A DNA stretch of 64,000 nucleotides from Ruminococcus sp. (GCA_017961625.1 JAGCWY010000041.1:1-64000); one strand, 5' to 3'. Counted from the stretch's first letter, positions 8,465 to 17,546 are shown. Program-made: numbers and translations. The notes: a model not told the origin generated them from the letters alone.

Positions 8465-8866
8465 ATGACGGAACAGTACGATGATATAATCAATTTGCCA
8501 CACCATGTTTCGGAGAACAGAACACATCTCTCCAAGCAGAGCCGAGCGGCTCAGTTCGCCCCCTTTGCGGCTCTTACCGGCTACGAAGATGCCGTAGAGG
8601 AGTCTGCTCGCCTTACCAACTCCAAAGTTGAGCTATGCGAGGACGAAGAGGCGGATCTGAACGAAAAAATAAGGCTCCTCAGCGAACGCATCGCCGGGGA
8701 GCCCTATTGCGAGATCACTTATTTTATTCCAGATAAGCACAAAAGCGGCGGAGAGTATCTCACCGTATCCGGGAACCTCCGCTTTATAGAGGAGGCATCG
8801 CGGCAGTTGGTATTTTGCAACGGACTACGCATATCAATTGACGATATAATAAAAATATCCCTTTAA
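8465..8866 (+). CDS. YolD-like family protein
   Basis: A 133-residue cytoplasmic protein. The N-terminal pattern DIINLPHHVS...SRAAQFAPFAALTGYEDAV is the hallmark of the YolD-like family, followed by a short helix and a beta-rich C-terminal half. YolD-like genes usually sit directly beside a Y-family translesion polymerase (UmuC/UvrX type) and are thought to be UmuD-like partners. Here the polymerase gene is 15 kb away at 23493-24995, so the pair is split. ATG follows AAAGGAGG. No LexA-like box was seen immediately upstream. Confidence 0.8.
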   Translation: MTEQYDDIINLPHHVSENRTHLSKQSRAAQFAPFAALTGYEDAVEESARLTNSKVELCEDEEADLNEKIRLLSERIAGEPYCEITYFIPDKHKSGGEYLTVSGNLRFIEEASRQLVFCNGLRISIDDIIKISL

Positions 8867-9868
8867 AAGAGCAACAGCCCTACCTCCGCCACTTGGAGAT
8901 AAGACTGTTCTGATTTGCCCTCTTACTAAAGGAAGGATAGCCGAAAAGGAATTAACAGCAATATATCACAAAGACCGCCTATAGTCTTTGTAAAGTGGCT
9001 GGCACGATCTCTTAGTGATACTGTATTTTCCGCAACCCCGAGCTATCCTGTCGGGTATGCGGAACAGCAAACCCGCAAGGGCTGGGAGAGTTATGTGCAG
9101 AGTCTCCCGGTCCGCAGGGTCTGTTGACTTGAATATGCTCCCGCCGCTGCCTTCCGGACAGGAGTCTGTGCGGCTCATAAGGGAATGTACCGCGATATAT
9201 CAGCCGCACAACAGCTGATATCTATAAATATACGTCTCTGTAACTATTTTTTGATAACGCCGAGGACAAAGACAGACGGGAGAGGGGCCGTCTGTCTTTG
9301 TGCATAATTGCAGTGACCTCGCCGTGAATGAAGCTTTACGCTTCCATTCCTGAAAGCGTGCGTGAAAGCTTCTGAGGGTAAACTTGTATTGTATCGCACA
9401 GGATCATCTCCTGCTATGAAGCAGATCTTCGCTCCGGATAATACCTCCGGCAGCAAAAATACAGCTCTCAAAGGAGCCGCAGAAACAACGTCAGCATTAC
9501 GCAGGCTGTATATACGGGAGGGTAAACAGCTCAGCACAGCCGAAACTCTGCACTGCCGCCCTCAAGAGCCAATCTGCCCGGATACAGACTCCGCAGGCAG
9601 CCGGGCAAGCGCCCTGAAACTGCATAAAAGTCTGCCAAATATGACATTATTCAATTTCATCACTCCAAAAATTTAATATCCCTTGCGCTTGCCCGCTCTA
9701 ACTGCGGACGATATAGAAGCAATCCCTTATTGCTTTATCTTTATTATAAATAATATATGAATTGATAACAACCGAAAAAATAAATATTAGGTGGACAAAA
9801 TGAAGAACTTGATGCAAAAAAGCCCCGAACTGCCCATTTATTGCGGTCAGAACGGGGATTTTTAAATG
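8867..9868. other. 1-kb gene-free region rich in hairpins
   Basis: No convincing gene: short open frames on both strands (about 65-105 codons) overlap each other and lack ribosome sites. The region holds several clear inverted repeats: ACAAAGAC/GTCTTTGT (8969-8992), TGTGCGGCT (9167-9175)/AGCCGCACA (9202-9210), ATATCAGC/GCTGATAT (9197-9219), and a 13-bp perfect stem CAAAGACAGACGG/CCGTCTGTCTTTG (9267-9300). The 9197-9219 stem shares bases with the 9167-9210 stem, so the two are mutually exclusive. This looks more like structured RNA or a decayed gene than coding sequence. From 9700 the sequence becomes AT-rich and featureless up to the terminator at 9816. Confidence 0.4.
9816..9863. terminator. 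Intrinsic terminator (possibly bidirectional)
   Basis: CCCCG-AA-CTG ... CAG-AA-CGGGG stem flanked by AAAAAA on the left and ATTTTT on the right. It serves the minus-strand operon ending at 9869 and could also stop plus-strand transcription. Confidence 0.75.
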
Positions 9869-11323
9869 TTAGCCGAAGCTGCTGATTATCTTTTCAGCTG
9901 CTTTCTCTCCGATGTCGAAAGTGTATTTGTAATCGAGCAGCTCAAATATCATTTCTCCCGAGTTGGTAAAAGCAATATAGCCGCTGCCGAAATACTTGCC
10001 TGGGTCGATTATTTCAGGCATTTCGAACCCAAATGCTACACTGTACTGTGAAAGATCGGTGTCAGGATATGTCCAGCCCGAATCGGCTGCCTGCCTGCGC
10101 AGGTAGTTGTCAGACTGAGAATACGATGTCAGCGATCCGTCAAGCTCCTTTAACAGGCTTATCAGCTCAGTCTTTTCGCCTTCTAAAGCTGAACGGTATG
10201 ACTGCATTTCCGAACTGTATATATATGTCAGATCCATATAGTCGCATATCCCCATTGAGTTCAGGCATCTCTGAGTGTCTGTAGGAACAAACTTAGTATT
10301 CACGCAGATATACCGCTGGGTTCCCGACTCTGTAGATACCGAGCATATAAACTCTTCAGTAATGCCGTCGAATAAATAGACACTGTAAGGGATTACATCG
10401 CCGTTTAGCTCCATCTTTCCAGTGTAGAGGACAGGGTCAACTGAGTAATTGGGTCGGCTGTCATATCTGTCCGAAATGGTGTATAATGAGCCCCTGTAGG
10501 TGAAACCGGTCAACGTTTCATTCTGAGGAGGCACAGCGCTCGTCACATAGGTGGTCTGAGGAGATACTGTACTCGATACATAGGTAGTCTGAGAAGGCAT
10601 TGCCGTGATAGTCGTATAAATACCGGTTATGGTAGCCCTTGTTGTCGTAGTGTGCAAATATGTGGTGGTCGGGCGTGCTGTAGCACTTGTTAAAGGCTGG
10701 CGCGAGGTAGTTCTTGCCGTAGTGGTCCTTGCGGTAGTCGTACGCATTGTAGTTCTTGTGGCAGTTGTAGGGGAAGTATATCTCGTTGTCGTCAGAAGCA
10801 TATTGGTATCCGTAGCGACAGCTTCAGGAGTTGTTGTAACCGTAATTCTTGAAGCCGAAGTAGTTGACGTGCGGCGCGTGATCACGGTATAGGAAGCTGT
10901 CGTCCTTCTGTCTGCTGCGGTGGTATTGGCAGTGTGTGAGAACGTTGTAGTCGCTGTGCTTGCAGATGATGCTAAAGATGATGTTGGAGTCACCGTTTTT
11001 ATTTTTGTTGAAGTGCCAGAAAACTCAGTCGTTGCAGATGCTAAAGACGATGCTGCAGTGGTACTGCTGTCAGTGGTGGTAACGATATCTGTATAGGCTG
11101 ATGTAGGAGGCTCTGTCATGTCGAACTTATTTCCACCGTTGGGTCCGAAGATTGGATCCAGAAGATTCATGCGCCATATACCGAAACATACGGTCAGCAT
11201 TAGGCAGCAGCTGAGGGCAATAGATGTACGTCTTATAAATACTGCTTTTTTCCTTGACTTTTCCTTTTCATATTCTTCGCGGCGCCGGAAAACACTGTTT
11301 GCTATGTCTTTATAGTCCCTCAT
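9869..11323 (-). CDS. Single-pass membrane protein with long Thr-rich outer linker; probable sensor/anti-sigma partner of the ECF sigma factor
   Basis: A 484-residue protein: a charged cytoplasmic N-terminus of about 30 residues (RRREEYEKEKSRKK), one membrane segment around residues 32-52, a Thr/Ser/Ala-rich outer stretch of about 200 residues (residues 70-270), and a folded outer C-terminal domain (about 275-484) that I do not recognise. It overlaps the end of the ECF sigma gene by 14 bases, the usual place of an anti-sigma factor. The layout (short inner part, one membrane helix, flexible linker, outer domain) resembles RsgI-type polysaccharide sensors of cellulolytic clostridia, although no RsgI N-terminal motif is evident. 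ATG at 11323 follows AAGGAGG; a TTG at 11329 is too near that site. Confidence 0.7.
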   Translation of the reverse strand: MRDYKDIANSVFRRREEYEKEKSRKKAVFIRRTSIALSCCLMLTVCFGIWRMNLLDPIFGPNGGNKFDMTEPPTSAYTDIVTTTDSSTTAASSLASATTEFSGTSTKIKTVTPTSSLASSASTATTTFSHTANTTAADRRTTASYTVITRRTSTTSASRITVTTTPEAVATDTNMLLTTTRYTSPTTATRTTMRTTTARTTTARTTSRQPLTSATARPTTTYLHTTTTRATITGIYTTITAMPSQTTYVSSTVSPQTTYVTSAVPPQNETLTGFTYRGSLYTISDRYDSRPNYSVDPVLYTGKMELNGDVIPYSVYLFDGITEEFICSVSTESGTQRYICVNTKFVPTDTQRCLNSMGICDYMDLTYIYSSEMQSYRSALEGEKTELISLLKELDGSLTSYSQSDNYLRRQAADSGWTYPDTDLSQYSVAFGFEMPEIIDPGKYFGSGYIAFTNSGEMIFELLDYKYTFDIGEKAAEKIISSFG

Positions 11324-11864
11324 ACTCAAAGCCCTCCTTTTCCAGCGTTGTTTTCAGCGCGAGCTTGGCTCTGTACAGGAGATTCTCAATCTGCCGTCTG
11401 CTTTTTTTCATTACTGCAGCAGCCTCAGCATTGCTCATTTCCTCAAAGAAGGTGAGATAAAGCACCTGTTTGTAATCCGAGCTGAGAGTTTCCATAGCCC
11501 TGTGAAGAGAGATCTTTTGTTCCTCGCGCAGATATTCCTGTTCAAGATCGCGCTCATCGGAAATATCATATCGTTCCTCTATGGGAATGTCGGATATGCG
11601 CTTGCTTTTACGCAGGCTGTCAAGTGCAGAGTTGCGGCCTATGGTGTACAGCCATGTCTTGAATGAACTTTTTTCCGAGTATCTCGGTCTCTTTGCAGCA
11701 AGCTTGAAGAAGGTATCCTCCATAAGCTCCTCGGCTAGACTGAGATTTCCAGCTATTCCGTTGAGATACAGTATAAGACCATCCTTGTAGACGTGTATCA
11801 GCTCCACCATAGCTTCGTCGTCACCCTCGAGATAACGGCGGTACAGAGATGCACCTTGATCCAT
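11310..11864 (-). CDS. ECF-type RNA polymerase sigma factor
   Basis: A 184-residue sigma-70 family protein. Region 2 is seen in residues about 15-85 (NLSLAEELMEDTFFKLAAKRP, FKTWLYTIGRNSALD), and region 4 in about 120-175 (LSSDYKQVLYLTFFEEMSNAEAAAVM, then the recognition helix SRRQIENLLYRAK). It would direct transcription of a small regulon, including probably itself. ATG at 11864 has AAAGGGGG upstream; a GTG at 11900 has no such site. Cotranscribed with the overlapping membrane protein gene. Its promoter region carries CGTCTA (minus strand) beside a palindrome at 11911-11934, which fits autoregulation. Confidence 0.92.
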   Translation of the reverse strand: MDQGASLYRRYLEGDDEAMVELIHVYKDGLILYLNGIAGNLSLAEELMEDTFFKLAAKRPRYSEKSSFKTWLYTIGRNSALDSLRKSKRISDIPIEERYDISDERDLEQEYLREEQKISLHRAMETLSSDYKQVLYLTFFEEMSNAEAAAVMKKSRRQIENLLYRAKLALKTTLEKEGFEYEGL

Positions 11865-11904
11865 GAGCGCCCCCTTTCCGGAATGATGCTCCCTTCTCAC
11901 TTAT

Positions 11905-11934
11905 TAGACGTATGAGAATGGGAATTCTCTCATA
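11905..11934 (-). promoter_or_regulatory. Possible autoregulated ECF promoter and palindrome
   Basis: On the minus strand, CGTCTA (11905-11910) resembles ECF -10 elements of the CGTC class. Directly upstream lies the near-palindrome TATGAGAAT-GGGA-ATTCTCTCATA (11911-11934). They lie 40-70 bases upstream of the sigma factor start. Confidence 0.35.
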
Positions 11935-12111
11935 TATCTGAAATATTATATATATACATGATACTATGAAATAAGTTTACAGTCAAGTGAAAATATGTTA
12001 TTATTTATATTTTAAAAATCAGTAAAGATAACATAAAAGCCATAAAACATATCAAAAATCCATTCATTTTTTGCTGTCTTTGAATTAATTGTTCATTTTT
12101 TGCTCTTTTCG

Positions 12112-12140
12112 TTGACAGAGTTTGTTGAAGGTGATATACT
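12112..12140 (+). promoter_or_regulatory. Sigma-A promoter of the CotH-dockerin gene
   Basis: TTGACA (12112-12117), 17-base spacer, TATACT (12135-12140). It implies a 5' leader of about 175 bases (to the ATG at 12325), in which short hairpins such as CTGAAAAGGATTTTTCCAG occur. The remaining sequence between the sigma gene and this promoter (11935-12111) is AT-rich with no gene. Confidence 0.8.
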
Positions 12141-12324
12141 GAAATTACGGAATAGCTTGAAAAAGCTGCTGTTTAAGACCCCTGAAAAGGATTTTTCCAG
12201 TTTAAGACAGGTTTAAGATTATTTTAAGAATGATTTTATATCATGTAAGCAAGATGAAAAAAGAATGAGGGTTTTGTGAACCCGAGTTCAAGGTAACATG
12301 AAAAATCACAATGGAGGGAAAATT

Positions 12325-15300
12325 ATGTTAAACAAATCAGCAAGAAGAACGGTTTCAGGTATAATGAGCCTTGCTATGATCCTCGGAACCGCAGGCGCAT
12401 TCCCGGCTGCTCAGGTATCTGCAGCAAGCTCGGTAACTATCAATGAAGTATGTCCGAAGAATTCCACCTACACAGCTCCCGACGGCGGTACCTACGACTG
12501 GATAGAGCTCTACAACAGCTCTAACAGTGCAGTCGATATCAGCGGATGGGGCATAAGCGACAAGGCTGAAACACCTTACCGCTTCACATTCCCCGCAGGC
12601 ACTACCATTCAGGCAGGCGGAAGAAAGGTAGTTTTCTGTGACGGAACAGCAGGCGAGACAAACAGCGCCATCGCTCCTTTCGGACTTTCCACCAGCGGCG
12701 AGACCCTCACTCTTACCGATGCTTCTGGAAACGTAGCTTCTCAGATAACTTTTGACGATATGGCTAAGGATACTTCCTACGGTCAGTATCCAGACGGAAG
12801 CGGAGAGTTTTATGTTCTCTCAACCACTCCAGACGCTGCAAACAGTGCTCCCGAGGGCTCAAGCGCAGTAAGGACCCCCGGTTTCTCCGCAGAGAGTGGT
12901 TTCTATAACAATAGCTTCTCTCTCACACTGGAAGCTCCTCAGGGCACAACAATTTACTATACACTGGACGGAAGCGATCCTACATCTGCTTCCGAGAGAT
13001 ACACAGGTCCTATCACAGTACAGGATATGACCAGCCAGCCTAACAAGCTCAGCGCAAGAACAGACATCTCGGCTTATACCGACATCCTTGCTCCCGATGA
13101 GGGCGTGCTCAAGGCAGCCGTTGTACGTGCAGTAGCAGTTGATTCTCAGGGCAGATCAAGTGCTGTAGTTACAAAGACTTATTTCGTTGGCTCAACCAAC
13201 GTTGACAAATACAAGAACATGAAGGTAATCTCACTCGTTACCGATCCCGATAACCTCTTCGATTACGAAAAAGGTATCTATGTAACAGGTAAGGTATACG
13301 AAGAAGGCGGCGGAGGCATGGGCGGCTTCGGCGGCATGAACTTCGGCGGCGGAAACATGAACTGGGGCAACATGGGCGGTCAGAATGGTGACGCAGCTCA
13401 GGGCGGCTTCAACATGGGCAACTGGAACATGGGCGGTCAGAACGGTAACGCAGCTCAGGGCAACTGGGGCAATGTTCAGCTTGGCGGCGCAGGCGGTCCC
13501 GCAGTAAACGCTGACGAAGATGTTCAGCAAGGCGGATGGAACATGGGCGGCCAGAACGGCGGTTGGAACATGGGCGGCGACGCACAGCAGGGCGGTGCTC
13601 AGCAGTGGGGCGGCTTCGGCGGCCAGCAGGGTGACGCAGCTGGCGGCTGGAACATGGGCGGCGACGCACAGCAGGGCGGTGCTCAGCAGTGGGGCGGCTT
13701 CGGTGGCCAGCAGGGTGACGCAGCTGGCGGCGCAGCTGGCGGCTGGAACATGGGCGGCGACGCACAGCAGGGCGGTGCTCAGCAGTGGGGCGGCTTCGGT
13801 GGCCAGCAGGGTGACGCAGCTGGCGGCGCGGCTGGTGGCTGGAACATGGGCGGCGATGCAGCTGGCGGCATGGGCGGCATGGGTGGCTTCGATATGGGCA
13901 ACTTCGCATTCATGTCACAGGCTAACTACAACCAAAAGGGCGAGGCTTGGGAGCGCCCGGCTAATATAGAGATATTCGATAACGGAGAGAGCGTTGTATC
14001 TCAGGACGTAGGCATCAGAACAAAAGGCGCAGCTTCCCGTGCATGGGCTCAGAAGAGCTTCAATATCTTCGCACGTATGGACTACGGCAAGGGCTCTGTT
14101 GAGTACGATCTCTTTGAAGGCAAGTCCACCAAGGAAAAGAACAACAAGGTCATCGATGAATTCGACGGCTTTACAATAAGAAACGGCGGAAACGACAATA
14201 TGGCTGGCTTCTTCCGTGATTCTGTAAACCAGTCTCTCGTATCCGACAGAGATATGGCTACTCAGGCTACAAGCGAATGCATACTCTTCATCGACGGTGA
14301 GTTCTGGGGCATCTATCAGCTCACGGAGAAGTACAACTCTGATTACTTCAAGTCGCATTACGGCGTTAAGAAGAATGATGTTGCATACATCAAGAACGGC
14401 ACTCTTGAGGACGGCAAAGATCAGGATCTCAGCGAATGGAACAGCCTCCTCAGCCAGATTTCTAGTGCAGATATGACCAGCGATACTGTATATCAGCAGA
14501 TTAACGAAAAGCTAGATCTTCAGAGCTTTGCAGACTACTTTGCAGCTCAGATTTACTGGGGCAACCACGACTGGCCGGGCAACAACAACGCTGTATGGCG
14601 CGCAGATACTGTAGACCCTGAGAATCCTTACGCTGATGGAAGATGGCGTATGGTGCTCTTTGATACAGAGTACAGTGCAAACCTTGCAGACAAGGTAAAC
14701 GAAGTCGGTCCTACATACAACAGCTTCAGCCAGTTTGGCGGCGGCGGCATGGGCTTCGGCGGCTTCGGCATGGGCGGTGGCTCACTCAGCGGTGCATTCA
14801 CAAATCTAATGAAGAACGAGACATTCAGACAGCAGTTTGAGCTCACCTTCATGGATATGGCTAACTATAACTTCGATACAAAGAAGACCTCTGAGGCTAT
14901 CAGCTACTACAAGAGCTTCAAGCAGCAGATCCTCGATACATACAAGCGTTTCCCGTCTTCAAAGCATACTCACAATGAGCAGACATTTGAAGAAGACTAT
15001 CAGCTCCTCGAGACCTTCTACAACACAAGGTTCGGCAACATAACTTCCATGATGAAGAACTACATGAACCTCACCGGCAGTCTTGCAACAGTTTCTGTAA
15101 GCAATGACGGCAGCAAGGGCACACTCAAGCTCAATACGATCAAATTTGACGATTCTATGAGCACATGGAGCGGAAAGTACTATACCGACTACCCTGTTAC
15201 CGTAAAGGCTGAGGCTAAGGAAGGCTACAGATTCGACCACTGGGAAGTATCCGGAACAACAGTTTCCAATACCACATCAGACGAAATCACTGTTCCAGTA

Positions 15301-15678
15301 AGCGAGGGCGTTTCAATAAAGGCTGTTTACGCAGCTGGCGATCCTTCTGAGATCAGGACTACTACTTCAACAACATCAAAGACAACAACACCAACAACTA
15401 CTACTACTACAGTATCCAATCCTGATGTTCAGGTAACAAAGTACGGCGACGTAAACTGTGACGGTCAGCTTGACCTTTCAGACGCAGTTCTAATCATGCA
15501 GGCTCTTGCTAACCCCAACAAGTACGGTGAGAACGGCAGCGACAGCCGCCATATCACAAGGCAGGGCCTTCTCAATGCAGACTGCTCAGGAAACAACGAT
15601 GGCGTTACAACTGGCGACGCAGCTGCTATACAGAAGCATCTGCTTGGACTTATAAAGACTCTTCCCGATAGATCGTAA
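12325..15678 (+). CDS. Secreted CotH-kinase family protein with lamin-tail domain, Gly-rich repeats and dockerin
   Basis: A 1117-residue exported protein. Order: signal peptide (1-33, cleavage near VSAASS); lamin-tail domain (about 36-135, TINEVCP ... DWIELYNSS); a chitobiase-C-like segment (about 190-235, TIYYTLDGSDPTS); a CotH domain starting near 300, interrupted by a Gly/Asn/Gln/Trp-rich stretch (330-527) and continuing to about 900; a beta-repeat segment (GYRFDHWEVSG); a Thr linker; and a type I dockerin (about 1038-1117) with two calcium-binding loops (DVNCDGQLDLSD; DCSGNNDGVTTGD). CotH proteins are atypical protein kinases; the dockerin would tether this one to a cellulosome scaffold. 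ATG at 12325 follows GGAGGG; an ATG 27 bases earlier has no ribosome site. Strong promoter at 12112. Confidence 0.92.
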   Translation: MLNKSARRTVSGIMSLAMILGTAGAFPAAQVSAASSVTINEVCPKNSTYTAPDGGTYDWIELYNSSNSAVDISGWGISDKAETPYRFTFPAGTTIQAGGRKVVFCDGTAGETNSAIAPFGLSTSGETLTLTDASGNVASQITFDDMAKDTSYGQYPDGSGEFYVLSTTPDAANSAPEGSSAVRTPGFSAESGFYNNSFSLTLEAPQGTTIYYTLDGSDPTSASERYTGPITVQDMTSQPNKLSARTDISAYTDILAPDEGVLKAAVVRAVAVDSQGRSSAVVTKTYFVGSTNVDKYKNMKVISLVTDPDNLFDYEKGIYVTGKVYEEGGGGMGGFGGMNFGGGNMNWGNMGGQNGDAAQGGFNMGNWNMGGQNGNAAQGNWGNVQLGGAGGPAVNADEDVQQGGWNMGGQNGGWNMGGDAQQGGAQQWGGFGGQQGDAAGGWNMGGDAQQGGAQQWGGFGGQQGDAAGGAAGGWNMGGDAQQGGAQQWGGFGGQQGDAAGGAAGGWNMGGDAAGGMGGMGGFDMGNFAFMSQANYNQKGEAWERPANIEIFDNGESVVSQDVGIRTKGAASRAWAQKSFNIFARMDYGKGSVEYDLFEGKSTKEKNNKVIDEFDGFTIRNGGNDNMAGFFRDSVNQSLVSDRDMATQATSECILFIDGEFWGIYQLTEKYNSDYFKSHYGVKKNDVAYIKNGTLEDGKDQDLSEWNSLLSQISSADMTSDTVYQQINEKLDLQSFADYFAAQIYWGNHDWPGNNNAVWRADTVDPENPYADGRWRMVLFDTEYSANLADKVNEVGPTYNSFSQFGGGGMGFGGFGMGGGSLSGAFTNLMKNETFRQQFELTFMDMANYNFDTKKTSEAISYYKSFKQQILDTYKRFPSSKHTHNEQTFEEDYQLLETFYNTRFGNITSMMKNYMNLTGSLATVSVSNDGSKGTLKLNTIKFDDSMSTWSGKYYTDYPVTVKAEAKEGYRFDHWEVSGTTVSNTTSDEITVPVSEGVSIKAVYAAGDPSEIRTTTSTTSKTTTPTTTTTTVSNPDVQVTKYGDVNCDGQLDLSDAVLIMQALANPNKYGENGSDSRHITRQGLLNADCSGNNDGVTTGDAAAIQKHLLGLIKTLPDRS
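13561..13860 (+). repeat. Tandem coding repeat in the CotH protein
   Basis: Three full units begin at 13561 (84 bp), 13645 (96 bp) and 13741 (96 bp), with a partial fourth at 13837. Each encodes GGWNMGGDAQQGGAQQW followed by GGFGGQQGDAAGG; the 96-bp units add one AAGG. Near-identity at DNA level means recent duplication or slippage, so copy number probably varies between strains. Confidence 0.9.
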
Positions 15679-15755
15679 GATATCCGGGAAAGCTGAATGA
15701 AAATGCTTTTTACGATTCATCAGAAATCTTCCTTTAAATAACCACCTTCAAAAAA

Positions 15756-15790
15756 ACAGCGAAGAGTAACACCACTCTTCGCTGTTTTTC
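15756..15790. terminator. Bidirectional terminator between CotH and response-regulator genes
   Basis: Perfect 12-bp stem ACAGCGAAGAGT/ACTCTTCGCTGT with A run on the left and T run on the right; it can end both convergent units. Confidence 0.88.
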
Positions 15791-15804
15791 TGTATATATG
15801 CATC

Positions 15805-16431
15805 TCAGCCCCTAACCTCGGTATAGTAATATACCGCAAGTTGTGTCCTATCACGGAGCTCGAGCTTGTCAAGAAGGCTGCTTATATAATTCCGGATCGT
15901 TCCCTCGCCGAGGAAGAGCTGTCCTGCTATTTCCTTGTTGCTAAGTCCCTTTGCAACGAGCTCCATTATCTCGCGCTCCTTATCGCTTATGCCATGGGCG
16001 TTGAAGTCATACTGCCCCTTGGGTACCATGAGCTCCGGCAGCTTTGTGATTATCTTTTCGCCGAAAACGCTCTGACCTCGCATGACTGCTTCAAGCGCAG
16101 GTACTATTCCATCAAAATCCTGTTTGAGTATGTAACCCTTGGCTCCCATATTCAGCGCCTTGACTATATACTCGTCGTCGGAGAAGGTTGTAAGATAAAG
16201 GATACGCGCATCCGGGAAGTCGCGAAGTATCTCCTCCCCTGCTTCAAGTCCCGTCATGCCATCCATGCGTATATCCATAAGCATAACGTCAGGGGTATTG
16301 CTGCGATACAGCTCTATGGCTTCCCTTCCACTATGCCCCATAGCGGCAACGGTTACAGAACCCGAGCTTTCAAGTATGGTCTTAAGCGACAGAGCTACCA
16401 GCTTGTCGTCGTCTATTACTACTATGTTCAT
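15805..16431 (-). CDS. NarL/LuxR-family response regulator
   Basis: A 208-residue regulator. Receiver domain in residues 1-120 with acidic pocket D7-D9, phospho-acceptor Asp53 (LMDIRMDG) and Lys in ILKQ; LuxR-type HTH in residues about 143-205 (SDKEREIMELVAKGLSNKEIAGQLFLGEGTIRNYISSLL, split here by function). It is phosphorylated by the kinase encoded 53 bases upstream. ATG follows AGGAGTT. No target promoter can be identified; the neighbouring dockerin genes are only candidates. Confidence 0.93.
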   Translation of the reverse strand: MNIVVIDDDKLVALSLKTILESSGSVTVAAMGHSGREAIELYRSNTPDVMLMDIRMDGMTGLEAGEEILRDFPDARILYLTTFSDDEYIVKALNMGAKGYILKQDFDGIVPALEAVMRGQSVFGEKIITKLPELMVPKGQYDFNAHGISDKEREIMELVAKGLSNKEIAGQLFLGEGTIRNYISSLLDKLELRDRTQLAVYYYTEVRG

Positions 16432-16484
16432 AATAACTCCTGTTTCTTATAATTAATTAGTGATCAATGTACCGGCTCATGTTA

Positions 16485-17546
16485 TCATGTTTTTGGTATG
16501 GAAAGGAATATTCTGAACCCATTCGGTGAGGGCGTGAAGGTTATCCTTCCCTTAAGAGCCTCAGCACGGTCGGTCATATTCTTCAAGCCTATGCCGCTCT
16601 CCTTTATGACAGTGCAGCTACCGTTGTCCTCCATCACGAGCTGATAGAAGGCAGGGTGCTCACGGACTATTATGCTTATCCTGTCGCCGTTTGAATGTTT
16701 TGCAGCGTTGGAAAGTCCCTCCTTGACAATGCCTATGATACAGAGCTTGATATTGCCGGGCATAGTGTCGCTTACATCGCAGTCTAGCTCCACCGTGAAC
16801 CTGCTGTCAACAGTGCTTATACTGTCGCATATTACCTTTTTTAGGTCTATGGAGTCGTCGTGGAGCCCGTGGACACTTTCTCGGATACTAGTCATTGCGC
16901 TGTCAAGAGTGAAGCGTAGGCTTTCAAGAGGCTCCTTGAGCTGCTCATCCTTGTTTATGACTATAAGGGCTCCGGATTGTAGTATCGAGCGCGTGAGCAG
17001 ATGTCCAACATTGTCATGTATCTCTCGGGCGATACGGTTGCGTTCCTTCATGGTTGCAAGGTGTATCTCGTTGTCCTGAGCGTGAGCAAGACGGATATTC
17101 TGCTCGGAGAGCTGGCGGTTCTTGCCGGTAACCTCATCGCGGAGCTGTGTGAGCTTTTCCACGGTCTTTTCAAGTCCAGATATACGTGTATATATTATAT
17201 AAGCCACTGCGGCAGCTGCCGCGGTTATGAGCAGCTGATTCGGCGACAGAACCTCCAGCTTAAATGCTATCGTCGCCGCAGGCAGTATAAGCCACCATTT
17301 CTTTTCCCAGAATGCGTCGTAGAGCATCAGCGGCATGGTGCAGAAAAACAGTGGAAAAAAACCGCATAGGAACGCACTTGCACCTATCAGTACGTAAGCT
17401 GCAAGAGTGCCGGTGAGAAGCTGAACGGCAGCCGATACTGTTATCGCCGCAAGAACAGTGATGACAGGCGCAGTGAAGCTGTCTGTCAGCAACAGACCGA
17501 TAGTACATATAGTAAGTATGGCAAGTTTATCAATAAGCCTGTTCAA
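16485..17546 (-). CDS. NarL-type sensor histidine kinase (HisKA_3)
   Basis: A 353-residue membrane kinase. Residues 1-125 hold about five closely spaced hydrophobic segments and no large outer domain; a coiled region follows, then HisKA_3 with His177 in REIHDNVGH, and a HATPase domain with GLSNAAKHS and MEDNGS/GIGLKNM motifs. It senses through its membrane domain. The start is a TTG at 17546 with AGGAGG seven bases upstream; an ATG just before it is out of frame and short. Organised with the regulator downstream as one operon. Confidence 0.92.
   Translation of the reverse strand: MNRLIDKLAILTICTIGLLLTDSFTAPVITVLAAITVSAAVQLLTGTLAAYVLIGASAFLCGFFPLFFCTMPLMLYDAFWEKKWWLILPAATIAFKLEVLSPNQLLITAAAAAVAYIIYTRISGLEKTVEKLTQLRDEVTGKNRQLSEQNIRLAHAQDNEIHLATMKERNRIAREIHDNVGHLLTRSILQSGALIVINKDEQLKEPLESLRFTLDSAMTSIRESVHGLHDDSIDLKKVICDSISTVDSRFTVELDCDVSDTMPGNIKLCIIGIVKEGLSNAAKHSNGDRISIIVREHPAFYQLVMEDNGSCTVIKESGIGLKNMTDRAEALKGRITFTPSPNGFRIFLSIPKT

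Noticed and set aside
9160..9180. Resemblance of TCCGGAAGGCAG (minus strand) to the SRP RNA apical loop
   Set aside because: The flanking bases that form the Ffh-binding internal loops are missing.
9267..9300. 13-bp perfect stem as a terminator
   Set aside because: No T run on either side.
9244..9676. Overlapping open frames on both strands (97 and 104 codons)
   Set aside because: They mirror each other, lack start signals and show no recognisable motif; the minus frame also has an in-frame stop just upstream of any plausible start.
10629..10892. Val-rich plus-strand frame opposite the Thr-rich linker
   Set aside because: Reverse complement of Thr codons gives Val/Ala; a shadow.
13409..13969. 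Long open frames opposite and in other frames of the CotH gene's Gly-rich part
   Set aside because: Low-complexity GC-rich repeats keep all frames open; these are shadows of the real gene.
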